Positions 1-8,559 of a stretch of DNA of 64,000 bases are shown piece after piece. Within the stretch, counting starts at the first letter, position 1. Each line of letters opens with the position of its first letter. The notes under the pieces are model-generated. The model did not search any database, was not told where the DNA came from, and saw only the letters and a list, made by a program, of their open reading frames with translations. Source of the stretch: Chitinophagaceae bacterium UBA7600. GTDB taxonomy: Bacteria > Bacteroidota > Bacteroidia > Chitinophagales > Chitinophagaceae. Location: the NCBI GenBank assembly GCA_002478885.1, contig DLKC01000086.1, positions 1-64,000 on the forward strand, read 5' to 3'. A program made the translations under genes and the position numbers.

Positions 1-1344
1 ACTAAAATAAGGGGAGCTTACACGGTGACCGACGCCAATTCTGGTGAGGCGTTTGACAACAATATAGTGTCGCAACTATTGCTTTGTGGTAATTTGAAGG
101 GATATATCAATAATCCTGCATATTACTTTCGGTCGGATTCCGACTCGGCCTCTTATTACCTTGACGAGGTAATGCTTACAAACGGCTGGAGCAGATACAA
201 CTGGCAAGATGTACTTTCCGCTAATTTGCCAAAATTGAACTATCCAAGAGACAGCGACTACCTTTCTGTCCATGGACAAGTGGAAGGCTTAAGTGACAAC
301 AGACTGAAGAAAGGTGCTGCTGTGAGCCTTAGCTTTATATACAATGATCGAACAAACGCAACACAAACTGTTCCTATCGACCAGAAGGGGAATTTTTATT
401 TAAAGAATTTATTTTTCTTTGATAGCACTAGAGTCTATTATGATTTGAAAGGCATTACTCTCACTCAAAATAATAAAATCACTATCACAACCAACCTTTA
501 CCACACACGGCCTGCCACTGTATTGCGCTATAGGCCTGCTAAAAACGACAGTTCCGTATTTTCAATTGCGCGGCCCCCGGCAAATGATTATTCAAAACTG
601 GAAGCGTTAAAAAAAGGGCTGACACTTGACGACGTCAAAGTTGTGGGTATAAAAAAAACAAGAATACAAGAACTTAATGCAAAATACACAAGAGGTATTT
701 TCTCCGGCGCCGAAGCAAATTCATATTCGCTGGATTTTGAAAACGAAAAAGTAGCGGTAAGTGATATTCTTACCTATCTAAAAATAAAAATTCCCGAGAT
801 AATTATAAGCAACCCGTATACACCGGACGCTTATGTTTCGTGGGTTGCGGCCGATAGGGCGTCAGATGCGGCAACCGGAATGAATGAGCCTCACCCAGCA
901 ACCTTGTTCTTTGTTGATGAAATTGAAACTCCCCTTGACAATATCATTTTCATGGATGTAAACAATATCGCTTTTATAAAAGTTTTTAAGCCGATGTTCT
1001 GGGGCATGGGAGCAAACGGTGGTACTGCAGGTGCTGTTTCTATTTATACAAAAAAAGGATTTGACAAGGAAGAGAAAATGAAAGAGATGCAATTACAGGC
1101 ATTTGAGGGTTACAGCGCGATTAAAGAGTTTTATGTTCCTAATCGTGCGGAAAATGAAGTCGTAAACAGAACCAAAGATTTAAGAACGACCCTTTTATGG
1201 AATCCAAGGATAATGACCGATCAACAATCGCAAAAAGTGAAAATTGATTTTAATAATAACGATATTACAAGATCGTTCCGGATAACAATAGAAGGTATGG
1301 ATCTGGCGGGCAGGTTGTATTATTACAGCAACATCGCTCAATAA
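1..1344 (+). CDS. C-terminal part of an exported TonB-plug-like protein (5' end outside window)
   Basis: The frame is open from base 1 (the GTG at 25 is internal), so the gene starts left of the window and about 447 C-terminal residues are seen. The middle carries a plug-like stretch: VSDILTYLKIKIPEI, then FVDEIETPLDNI, then the glycine-rich GANGGTAGAVSIYTKKG, which resembles the plug domain of TonB-dependent receptors without the barrel. An LxxGWSRYNW segment near the start is typical of large Bacteroidota exported proteins whose missing N-terminus usually holds macroglobulin-like or carboxypeptidase-regulatory folds. It lies 19 bp before the next gene on the same strand, so the two are probably co-transcribed. 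The function is unknown; an envelope role is inferred. Confidence 0.7.
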   Translation, partial: TKIRGAYTVTDANSGEAFDNNIVSQLLLCGNLKGYINNPAYYFRSDSDSASYYLDEVMLTNGWSRYNWQDVLSANLPKLNYPRDSDYLSVHGQVEGLSDNRLKKGAAVSLSFIYNDRTNATQTVPIDQKGNFYLKNLFFFDSTRVYYDLKGITLTQNNKITITTNLYHTRPATVLRYRPAKNDSSVFSIARPPANDYSKLEALKKGLTLDDVKVVGIKKTRIQELNAKYTRGIFSGAEANSYSLDFENEKVAVSDILTYLKIKIPEIIISNPYTPDAYVSWVAADRASDAATGMNEPHPATLFFVDEIETPLDNIIFMDVNNIAFIKVFKPMFWGMGANGGTAGAVSIYTKKGFDKEEKMKEMQLQAFEGYSAIKEFYVPNRAENEVVNRTKDLRTTLLWNPRIMTDQQSQKVKIDFNNNDITRSFRITIEGMDLAGRLYYYSNIAQ

Positions 1345-1363
1345 TAATTAATAGCTACAAAGA

Positions 1364-2590
1364 ATGAAGGCTTTAGTAACGATTTTAATTGTAATCACAG
1401 GTTATGCAGGCTTAAGCCAGTCTTTGCTGAAAGGGAAAATAATGGACTCAAAAACAAAAATTCCAGTAACCGGCGCCAGCATATTTCTAAGCAATACCTC
1501 GATTGGCACCAACAGCAACGACAAAGGTGAATTTTCGCTTAACATCCCAGCAGGTTCGTATGAGTTAATTGTTACTTCGCTTAATTACGATACGTACATC
1601 CTTCAGTTGGAGCCAGGAAATTTTCAGAGCGATATTACGGTAATATTAAATGAAGCACCGAAAATTTTACCCGATGTTATTGTAGAATCTTACGATAAAA
1701 ATGGCTGGTCGAAATGGGGAAAATATTTTACTTCAAATTTTATTGGCAACACTACCGCAGCAAAAAAATGCAATCTAAAAAATCCGGAAGCCGTAAAATT
1801 TAAATTCAACGAAAATACAAATTCCTTAAGGGCTTTTACCAATGACGTATTACTTTTCGAAAACCAGGAACTCGGATACCGCATCAAATATGTGCTCCTA
1901 AATTTTAAGATTGATTTCAACAACAATTCTTTCAAATTTGCTGGTCACCCGGCATTTGAAAACCTTGTACCGAAAAGTGAAAAAGAACAGCAGAAATGGA
2001 TGGCAAACAGGGCCGAAGTTTATGCAGGGTCACTAAGGCAGTTTATGAAAAGTTTGTATAATGACCGGTTAGAAGCGGAAGGTTTCGAGATAAGACCTGT
2101 TGTTAGCATAAGTGAAATTGAAAAAGCAAGGGTAGCTGAGATAAATAAACGTATTGCATCAATGGAAGAAGTTGGCGGCAATCCTAAATTGCGTATGAAC
2201 AAAGACTCGTTGAGCTATTACCAGGATGTTTTTAACCTGGCACCAGGTGACAATACAATTGCCTTGAACAAAAAAATAAAGAGAGCAGACATTGTTAAGT
2301 CAACAAAAACAGATGCTGTGTTGCTGAATTTTGAAGGCGTGTTGCGGGTTACCTGTACCTTAAAAAAAACGCCGGTGGAATTTTATGTTACTGTGCAACG
2401 AAACAGCCACAGCAAATACACCAGCACAGACATTAACTTGCCTCAAAAAACTGCAGTTATAGTTTATAAGAACGGCACTTATTTCAGCGGAGAGAATTTT
2501 TTGGTCGATGGGTTTTGGTCATGGTCGGAAAAATTAGCGACTATGCTTCCGAACGACTATGGTTCTGAAGATAACCGACTACCTGATTAA
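1364..2590 (+). CDS. Exported carboxypeptidase-like regulatory domain protein
   Basis: 408 residues. An N-terminal signal peptide (hydrophobic residues 3-17, ending in GLSQS) is followed by a CarboxypepD_reg-like beta-sandwich at about 22-105. That domain shows the usual run: LLKGKIMDSKTKIPVTGA, then NDKGEFSLNIPAG, then a YELIVTSLNYDT-type strand. The remaining 300 residues match no family I recognise but are typical of Bacteroidota envelope proteins that pair this domain with an unknown C-terminal region. The gene follows the truncated plug-like gene after 19 bp, suggesting a shared operon and related surface role. No catalytic motif is visible, so no enzymatic role is claimed. Confidence 0.7.
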   Translation: MKALVTILIVITGYAGLSQSLLKGKIMDSKTKIPVTGASIFLSNTSIGTNSNDKGEFSLNIPAGSYELIVTSLNYDTYILQLEPGNFQSDITVILNEAPKILPDVIVESYDKNGWSKWGKYFTSNFIGNTTAAKKCNLKNPEAVKFKFNENTNSLRAFTNDVLLFENQELGYRIKYVLLNFKIDFNNNSFKFAGHPAFENLVPKSEKEQQKWMANRAEVYAGSLRQFMKSLYNDRLEAEGFEIRPVVSISEIEKARVAEINKRIASMEEVGGNPKLRMNKDSLSYYQDVFNLAPGDNTIALNKKIKRADIVKSTKTDAVLLNFEGVLRVTCTLKKTPVEFYVTVQRNSHSKYTSTDINLPQKTAVIVYKNGTYFSGENFLVDGFWSWSEKLATMLPNDYGSEDNRLPD

Positions 2591-2682
2591 TTATTTCCAC
2601 TGCTGTTTTTCTTTCTGCTGAATTTTTATTACCCTTTCAAATTTGCATAGAGTTCCCCGATTGCACGCTTCACTGCGCTGAA

Positions 2683-2740
2683 GCTGAAGTGTGCGACGCA
2701 ACAGGTGATGCCACAAGTGCAAATGCCAGCTACAAAAAAA
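2683..2740 (+). repeat. Dispersed element copy R1 (3' of trmH-type gene)
   Basis: Core at 2683-2702 (AAGTGTGCGACGCAAC preceded by GCTG), then GGTGATGCC and an A-run ending at 2740, directly against the TGA stop codon (2741-2743) of the minus-strand methyltransferase gene. Confidence 0.8.
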
Positions 2741-3463
2741 TCATTTAACAAGGTGCGACAGGATGATGCCGGTGGCAACAGCAGCATTAAGAGATTCTGC
2801 CCTGCCCTTTGCTGGAATAGTAACAGGATGTTCTATAAAAGGCATAATGTTTTGGCGTATACCTTTTGATTCGTTGCCAATAACAATATAGCCTTCGCTG
2901 AATCGTTTTACCTGATAAATATCGTGGCCGTCTAGCGTTGCGCCATAAACCGGCAGTTTTACATTTGGCAACCATGAGGAAAGCTCTTTGAACCAAACAT
3001 TTACCCTGCAGATACTTCCCATCGTCGCTTGTACCGTTTTGGAATTGTAAAGATCGGCAGTGTCATTCCCTGCGACAATTTGGGTAATGCCGAACCAATC
3101 GGCAATGCGAATTATTGTGCCAAAATTCCCGGGATCTTGTATACCGTCGAGTACAAGCGTAATATAACCGCTTTCAAGAGGTTCATGCTGTGGAATGTTT
3201 TTATTTACGATGGCCAACACCTGGTTTGGTGTTACCAATGAACTGATTTTTTCCAACTCGAATGATTCGACCAACACCACGTCAGATACCGATGGGTGTG
3301 ACTTAACCCATTCATCTGTTGCATAGATTTTTTGAATAAAAAGATCACTGAGCAGCAGTTCATCAACGAGCTTAACAGCTTCGGCGATAAACTGTCCATG
3401 CGTATCTCTGTTTTTTTTCTGGAATAAACTTTGAATATATTTGATTTCATTCTTACTGATCAT
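2741..3463 (-). CDS. TrmH-family (SpoU) RNA 2'-O-methyltransferase
   Basis: 240 residues with the three SpoU/TrmH motifs: motif 1 DGIQDPGNFGTIIRIADWFG (about 110-129, Asn and Arg catalytic positions present), motif 2 IVIGNESKGI (about 195) and motif 3 AKGRAESLNAAVATGI near the C-terminus, which forms the trefoil-knot SAM site. A substrate-binding N-terminal domain of about 100 residues is present, as in rRNA-acting members. The family methylates ribose 2'-OH in tRNA or 23S rNA; the exact target cannot be read from the sequence. The start codon sits 4 bp from the divergent tamL start, so the two genes share a very short promoter region. Its stop codon abuts dispersed element R1. Confidence 0.88.
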   Translation of the reverse strand: MISKNEIKYIQSLFQKKNRDTHGQFIAEAVKLVDELLLSDLFIQKIYATDEWVKSHPSVSDVVLVESFELEKISSLVTPNQVLAIVNKNIPQHEPLESGYITLVLDGIQDPGNFGTIIRIADWFGITQIVAGNDTADLYNSKTVQATMGSICRVNVWFKELSSWLPNVKLPVYGATLDGHDIYQVKRFSEGYIVIGNESKGIRQNIMPFIEHPVTIPAKGRAESLNAAVATGIILSHLVK

Positions 3464-3467
3464 TTCT

Positions 3468-5873
3468 ATGCGCTTTAATGGTAATGTGACAGGCTATATA
3501 ATATGTTTTCTCCTTGTTTGTGGTTCGTTTTTTTCATGCACAGTAGTCAAAGATTTCCCCGAAGGAAAACCTTTTGTTTTTGATAACAAAATTACTATAA
3601 CTGGCAGCCTTGATAAAGATGAAAAAAAGCGGCTTACAAATGATCTTGTAAATTATTGGGATGATAGCTTGTTTGCCCGCAAGGTTCAACAGTTTGGCGT
3701 AAGGTATGTTTTAAAAAAACCACCTGTTTTTGACACATTGAACATAAGCCGCACAAGAAATTTTATGCGGAGTTATCTCAATTCGCAGGGTTATTACAAT
3801 GCAATTTTTACCAACCTCGATTCCTCTTATCATTTTGATACAGCGAAAGACAACCAGATCAGAACGAGTATTAATTTTAAGATCGACCCCGGTAAAAACA
3901 CAATCATCGATTCTTTGGTTTATGTTATCGGTGACCATTTCCTGGATAGTATTTCGAAGGTGAATTTAAAGAACAGCTATATAAAGGTTGGTAAAACGCC
4001 TTTCTCAAAACAGGTGATTGCCTCGGAACTTGACAGGTTGGTTGCTTTGTTCAGGCAGGGGGGATATTTTTTACTGTCAAGGGAAGATCTAGTTGCAGAG
4101 GTAGACACAACAGATATTGCGTTATTGCAGACGGTAACAGACCCTTTTGAATTCGTTACCAAGGTAACGGAAGCAGCTGAAAGAAGAAAGCAAAATCCCA
4201 CTTGCATTGTAGTCATCAGGAAAAGGGCGGAGCCCGATTCGTTGGCAAATGCTGGCGACATTCACTTCAGAAGATATTTCATCGGCAATCTCTATTACTA
4301 CCCTGAAACCGGCCGATATGACCAGCCTGACAGCCTGATGACTGACACGGCCTCGATGAAAAGATTTGTACGTACTTATCATACGGTTTATTATAAAAAA
4401 GGCTTATTCACCTACCGGCCTCTGGGTGAGCACACTTTTCAAAGAAAAGGCGCTTACTATTTTGAAGAAAACTTTTATAAAACGCTCAACAATTTTAACC
4501 AGATGGGTGCATGGGAAAGAGTTGATTATCGCACTCTCATAAGAAATGATTCAGTGGACTTTCACTACTTTTTAACGCCTGCCAAAAAAGAAACGCTATC
4601 CTTTAATCTTGAAACAAGCCGTAATACCGGCGACTTCTTAAGTTCATCGAGTCTTTTCGGTATTGCACTGAACACTAACTACGTGAACCGCAATGTGTGG
4701 CATAATGCCATACAATCGAGCACCCAATTCAGCAATGGTATTGAATTCAGTCTTGATAGAAACAACTCTTTCCTTCAAACATTTCAGTCATCGTTAAGCC
4801 ATACATACAGTTTTCCCAGGATTATTGCTCCCTTCAAAATAAACAAGTCATATAAATTAGAGAACAGGAGAACGAATTTGAGCTTAAGCGCCACCTATTC
4901 TGACAGGAAGGACTATTACTTGCTGCGCTCATTGGTAGCAAGTTGGGGCTATCAGTGGAGAAAGAAAAATGTCGTTTGGGCGTATAAACCGATTAACATT
5001 GAGCTGTACGGCCTAGACACTTTACCCTTGCTAGAAGAAGCCTTTAAAGATAATCCATATTTACGCACATCATTCAATACAGGTTCAGTATTAAGCCAAC
5101 AGCTAAGTTTTAATGTCACCTATCCCGGTAAAAAACGAAATGTAACAAATTACATAAGAGCTGCCGCCGAGGAGGCCGGTGGCCTGCTGGGAAGAATCAA
5201 CGGACTGCAGGATAATATTTACCAGTACATAAAATTCGAGGCAGAGTATCACAAACTTATTCAGTATAAGAAAACATCCATCGCGTTCAGAGCCTTCAGT
5301 GGCATCGGTTACAATTATGGCAACAATGAGAAATTTGGCGAAACGCTCCCCTTTTTTAAACAGTTTTTCGCAGGCGGTCCCAACAGCATGAGAGCATGGG
5401 GCTTGAGACAGCTAGGTCTTGGAACTTCGATCGTAAGTGATACTTCTTCCACTTTTCGCGACCGGTACGGCGATATGCTGTTGGAAGCAAATGCCGAATA
5501 CCGTTTTACCGTTGCGCAATTCAGCAGTGTAAAAATTGGTGGGGCGCTGTTCAGTGACATTGGAAACGTTTGGAATCTTCATGAAAATTCGGCCGCGCCA
5601 GGAAGCAAATTCTATTTCAAAAACCTCGGACGAGATGTGGCAGTTGGTGTGGGTACGGGCGTACGGTTTGACTTTAGTTATTTTCTTATCAGAATTGACA
5701 TGGGTATCAAATTAAAAGACCCTGCCCGGTCAGAGAACAATGGTTGGCTGAAACTTTCTGATTTTACATGGAAGAACTATGAATACAGTGTAAAAGATCC
5801 GGTCACCGGGGCGGTATCACCGCCAACACGCAACAATTATGCTGTACAATTAGGCATCGGGCTGCCCTTCTAA
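3468..5873 (+). CDS. tamL: TamL-like lipoprotein, BamA/TamA outer-membrane assembly family
   Basis: 801 residues if started at ATG 3468; the upstream ATG at 3441 would overlap the divergent methyltransferase and precedes no better signal. A lipoprotein signal ends in SFFSC. POTRA-like repeats follow (about 40-400), then a 16-strand-type Omp85 barrel. The barrel holds the conserved Omp85 motif GGPNSMRAWGLRQLG near residue 640 and ends in a beta strand with terminal Phe, the BamA recognition signal. In Bacteroidota the TamA role is filled by such a lipidated TamL, which inserts or assembles outer-membrane proteins together with TamB (not in the window). The last 24 bases overlap tail-to-tail with truB. 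Confidence 0.82.
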   Translation: MRFNGNVTGYIICFLLVCGSFFSCTVVKDFPEGKPFVFDNKITITGSLDKDEKKRLTNDLVNYWDDSLFARKVQQFGVRYVLKKPPVFDTLNISRTRNFMRSYLNSQGYYNAIFTNLDSSYHFDTAKDNQIRTSINFKIDPGKNTIIDSLVYVIGDHFLDSISKVNLKNSYIKVGKTPFSKQVIASELDRLVALFRQGGYFLLSREDLVAEVDTTDIALLQTVTDPFEFVTKVTEAAERRKQNPTCIVVIRKRAEPDSLANAGDIHFRRYFIGNLYYYPETGRYDQPDSLMTDTASMKRFVRTYHTVYYKKGLFTYRPLGEHTFQRKGAYYFEENFYKTLNNFNQMGAWERVDYRTLIRNDSVDFHYFLTPAKKETLSFNLETSRNTGDFLSSSSLFGIALNTNYVNRNVWHNAIQSSTQFSNGIEFSLDRNNSFLQTFQSSLSHTYSFPRIIAPFKINKSYKLENRRTNLSLSATYSDRKDYYLLRSLVASWGYQWRKKNVVWAYKPINIELYGLDTLPLLEEAFKDNPYLRTSFNTGSVLSQQLSFNVTYPGKKRNVTNYIRAAAEEAGGLLGRINGLQDNIYQYIKFEAEYHKLIQYKKTSIAFRAFSGIGYNYGNNEKFGETLPFFKQFFAGGPNSMRAWGLRQLGLGTSIVSDTSSTFRDRYGDMLLEANAEYRFTVAQFSSVKIGGALFSDIGNVWNLHENSAAPGSKFYFKNLGRDVAVGVGTGVRFDFSYFLIRIDMGIKLKDPARSENNGWLKLSDFTWKNYEYSVKDPVTGAVSPPTRNNYAVQLGIGLPF

Positions 5874-6575
5874 TGATTGTTTTAAAGTAAAAATAGTTTC
5901 TCCGAATGCTTCCAGTCCGGATGCTTCTTCGACTGAAAAATTACCGATACTCGTCCTGCGCAAACTGCTTAAGTGTGCACCGGTTCCGAGCGCATTTCCG
6001 TAGTCGTTTGCAAGGCTCCTGATATAAGTGCCCGTTGAACACACAACCCGGAAAAATACTTTAGGTAATTCAATTTTGGTGATCTCAAACTCTTTTATTG
6101 TCACCGGGCGCGGGTCAACCTTAATCACCTCCCCTTTTCTTGCCATTTCATATAAACGCTTACCATCTTTTTTTATGGCGGAATGAGCCGGAGGGATCTG
6201 CAGAATGGATCCGGTAAAAATTTTTGCAGTTTCTAAAAGATTTTCTTTTGTAATATGATCAACAGGCATAAAATTTTCAGGTTCACTTTCCAGATCATAA
6301 GTTAACGTTGTAGACCCTAATGTGAAAGACCCTGTATACACCTTTTCCATGCCCATGTATTCGTTGATCTTTTTGGTAAATTTTCCAGTACAAATAATTA
6401 GAAGCCCCGTAGCAAGCGGATCTAACGTTCCCGCATGCCCTACTTTAGAAATCCCTGTAGCGATCCTCACTTTTTTTACAGCATCGAAAGAGGTCCAGTA
6501 AAGTGGCTTATCAATGAGTAGCACTTTGCCTTCAAGATAAGGTTGCATCGCGGGATGAATGGGCCTTTGTTTCAT
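5850..6575 (-). CDS. truB: tRNA pseudouridine(55) synthase TruB
   Basis: 241 residues. It converts U55 of the tRNA T-loop to pseudouridine. The N-terminus has LLIDKPLYWTSFDAVKKVR and the catalytic-Asp motif GHAGTLDPLATGLLIICTGKFTK (about 46-68), and a later RVVCSTGTYIRSLANDYG block; all are diagnostic for TruB rather than other synthases. The length fits the short bacterial form with a reduced C-terminal PUA region. Its 3' end overlaps the tamL 3' end by 24 bp on the other strand, and no terminator is visible between them. Confidence 0.95.
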   Translation of the reverse strand: MKQRPIHPAMQPYLEGKVLLIDKPLYWTSFDAVKKVRIATGISKVGHAGTLDPLATGLLIICTGKFTKKINEYMGMEKVYTGSFTLGSTTLTYDLESEPENFMPVDHITKENLLETAKIFTGSILQIPPAHSAIKKDGKRLYEMARKGEVIKVDPRPVTIKEFEITKIELPKVFFRVVCSTGTYIRSLANDYGNALGTGAHLSSLRRTSIGNFSVEEASGLEAFGETIFTLKQSLEGQPDA

Positions 6576-6707
6576 TTACTAAATTAAAGCGGCAAAGTTG
6601 CGGTAAAAAAAGTTATGCCTGTTTAATTATTGATGTAAAAACAATTCTCAAAAAAAGCTGAAAAGACATTTTCTTTAGTCTTCATTTTATAAAAGCAACC
6701 AAATAAT

Positions 6708-6715
6708 TACATTTG
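6708..6715 (+). promoter_or_regulatory. Possible -7 box for ccmB (TACATTTG)
   Basis: TACATTTG matches the Bacteroidota -7 consensus TAnnTTTG. It ends 7 bp before ATG 6722, which would place transcription start at or next to the start codon (leaderless mRNA). No clear TTTG -33 box is seen at 17-21 bp, so this is tentative. Confidence 0.4.
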
Positions 6716-6721
6716 CCCGTG

Positions 6722-7387
6722 ATGCAATCTAACTCTTACAGACACATCATCACCCTTATTAAAAAAGACCTGCTACTCGAAATACGGCAGCAGTACACTT
6801 TTTATGGAGTGCTTTTGTACGTGGCTTCAACAATATTCGTTGTTTATCTTACAATGGGCGAACCCGAAGAAACTGTCTGGAACGCTTTGTTTTGGGTAAT
6901 CCAGTTGTTTGTGTGCGTTAATGCAGTAGCCAAGAGCTTTCTTCAGGATAGTAAAGGACGCATGCTTTATTACTATTCAATTGCAGGCGCAAGAGATTAT
7001 ATTCTCTCAAAGCTTATCTTCAACGCACTGCTCATGATGTCCATGACATTGCTAAGCCTTTTTGTTTTTACAATGCTCTTGGGCAATCCGCTGATTAATA
7101 TTTTTCAATTTATAGGCATCAGCCTTCTTGGTGCCCTTGGATTGAGTTTCATTTTTACTTTTCTTGCAGCAATTGCAGCAAAAGCTCAACAGCAAGCGGC
7201 ATTAATGGCTATTATGGGTTTTCCTATCATTATTCCACAGCTGCTCCTTTTGGGTAAAATTGCGAAATCAGCGTTCTCCTCTGTTGTTCAAGCTGGACTT
7301 TGGCAAATGGTATTGCTTTTGGTAGGGCTCGATTTATTAATTATTCTGTTAGCGATAATATTATTTCCTTTCCTATGGAAAGACTGA
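6722..7387 (+). CDS. ccmB: Heme exporter subunit CcmB
   Basis: 221 residues, six predicted membrane helices, with the CcmB hallmarks: a short N-terminal KKDLLLEIRQQY cytoplasmic segment, and FLQDSKGRMLYYYSIAG between helices 2 and 3. CcmB is the membrane part of the CcmAB transporter used in cytochrome c maturation. Start chosen at ATG 6722 rather than TTG 6713, because 6722 lies just after a TAnnTTTG box and gives the usual length. ccmC and a ccmD-like gene follow on the same strand after 149 bp; ccmA is not in the window. The window also encodes several c-type cytochromes that would need this machinery. Confidence 0.9.
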   Translation: MQSNSYRHIITLIKKDLLLEIRQQYTFYGVLLYVASTIFVVYLTMGEPEETVWNALFWVIQLFVCVNAVAKSFLQDSKGRMLYYYSIAGARDYILSKLIFNALLMMSMTLLSLFVFTMLLGNPLINIFQFIGISLLGALGLSFIFTFLAAIAAKAQQQAALMAIMGFPIIIPQLLLLGKIAKSAFSSVVQAGLWQMVLLLVGLDLLIILLAIILFPFLWKD

Positions 7388-7536
7388 GCTCTAAGGTGGC
7401 CCTAATTTGAAAAAGGCTTTGAAATAATTTAGCATTTTAACTGTTCATCATAATATTGTTTTTCCCCTAATTTTGCGACGGATTGATTGAAAATTACTTG
7501 CCATTAGTTGCTGCTAATGATCACTAAAATCTCATT

Positions 7537-8217
7537 ATGATTCGTAAAAATTGGTGGAAATTACTTTGCTTCGCGTTGCTTATGTACACCTGCATTATGG
7601 GATTTATGGTCAAGATTCCCGTGCTTGACGGGAGAATGCAACAGTCTATACGCAATTTGTTTTTTCATGTTCCCATGTGGTTTGCCATGCAGACCCTGTT
7701 TTGCATTTCAGTATTTTATGCCGTAAGATTTCTTCGCTCCCAAAACCCGGTTGATGACTATTACTCCCTTGAATTTGCCCGTACCGGCCTGGTCTTTGGG
7801 ATACTCGGTATAGTAACTGGTGCAATCTGGGCGAATTATCAATGGGGTAAGCCATGGAGCGGTGATCCAAAACAAAACGGAGCAGCAATCGCATTGCTGA
7901 TTTATATGGCGTATTTTGTACTTCGAGGCTCCATGAATGACCTTGATAAAAGATCCCGCATCAGTGCGGTTTACAACATATTCGCTTTTGCAATGCTTTT
8001 TCCAACCATATGGATTCTACCGAGGCTTACAGAATCATTGCATCCAGGCGGGCAAGGCAGTGAGGGAAATCCTGCGCTTAACCCAAACGACACGTCGCCA
8101 GAAATGGAAATGGTTTTCCTTCCGGCGATTATCGGCTGGATATTGTTGTCGCTGTGGATCACGTCTTTAAGAATCAGATTACGTATTATAACCGAAAAGA
8201 AACTAGCTCATGAATAA
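7537..8217 (+). CDS. ccmC: Cytochrome c maturation heme-handling protein CcmC
   Basis: 226 residues, six membrane helices. The tryptophan-rich heme-handling segment is present as AIWANYQWGKPWSGDPKQNG (about 94-113), the Bacteroidota version of the WWD motif; histidines in FFHVPMW and the SLHPGGQG loop are candidate heme ligands. CcmC binds heme and loads the CcmE chaperone in the periplasm. A TAATTTTG -7-like box lies about 60 bp upstream (7470-7477). The gene overlaps the following ccmD-like ORF by 8 bp, indicating translational coupling. Confidence 0.88.
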   Translation: MIRKNWWKLLCFALLMYTCIMGFMVKIPVLDGRMQQSIRNLFFHVPMWFAMQTLFCISVFYAVRFLRSQNPVDDYYSLEFARTGLVFGILGIVTGAIWANYQWGKPWSGDPKQNGAAIALLIYMAYFVLRGSMNDLDKRSRISAVYNIFAFAMLFPTIWILPRLTESLHPGGQGSEGNPALNPNDTSPEMEMVFLPAIIGWILLSLWITSLRIRLRIITEKKLAHE

Positions 8218-8431
8218 AATCAGAACGGCCGTATTAATTTTTGCAATGTGCCTTCTAAACATTATTGCTTTTGCTCAATCAATGAATAACCAAACAGAAG
8301 ACTCTACCGACTTCATGAGAAGTGAAGGAAAACTGTATGTTGTAATGGCCGTAGTAATCACCATTGTATTGGGTATCTTTATTTATCTTGTAAACCTTGA
8401 CAAGAAGATCAGCAAACTCGAAAAGAAATAG
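8210..8431 (+). CDS. CcmD-like small membrane protein
   Basis: 73 residues: a signal-like hydrophobic segment (7-23, ending in AFAQS), a short periplasmic stretch, one membrane helix at about 43-62 (VVMAVVITIVLGIFIYLVNL) and a lysine-rich cytoplasmic tail. Size, topology and 8-bp overlap with ccmC fit the CcmD-like proteins that follow ccmC in Bacteroidota and release holo-CcmE from CcmC in other bacteria. Sequence similarity in this family is weak, so the call rests mainly on position and topology. Confidence 0.7.
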   Translation: MNKIRTAVLIFAMCLLNIIAFAQSMNNQTEDSTDFMRSEGKLYVVMAVVITIVLGIFIYLVNLDKKISKLEKK

Positions 8432-8559
8432 CTTCATTAATTTTTAAAAAATAATTCAAGTCTGCATTAAAAAAAATCAGAGCTTAGATAATAAGTAGCC
8501 TCTTAAAAACGAATGTTAATTAGCTTGCATATTGAATAACAAAAATTAAATCCTTTCAC

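Noticed and set aside
3015..3040. CATCGTCGCTTGTACC resembles part of the dispersed core
   Set aside because: It lies inside the trmH-type gene, encodes conserved residues (motif near ATMGSICR) and has none of the flanking boxes.
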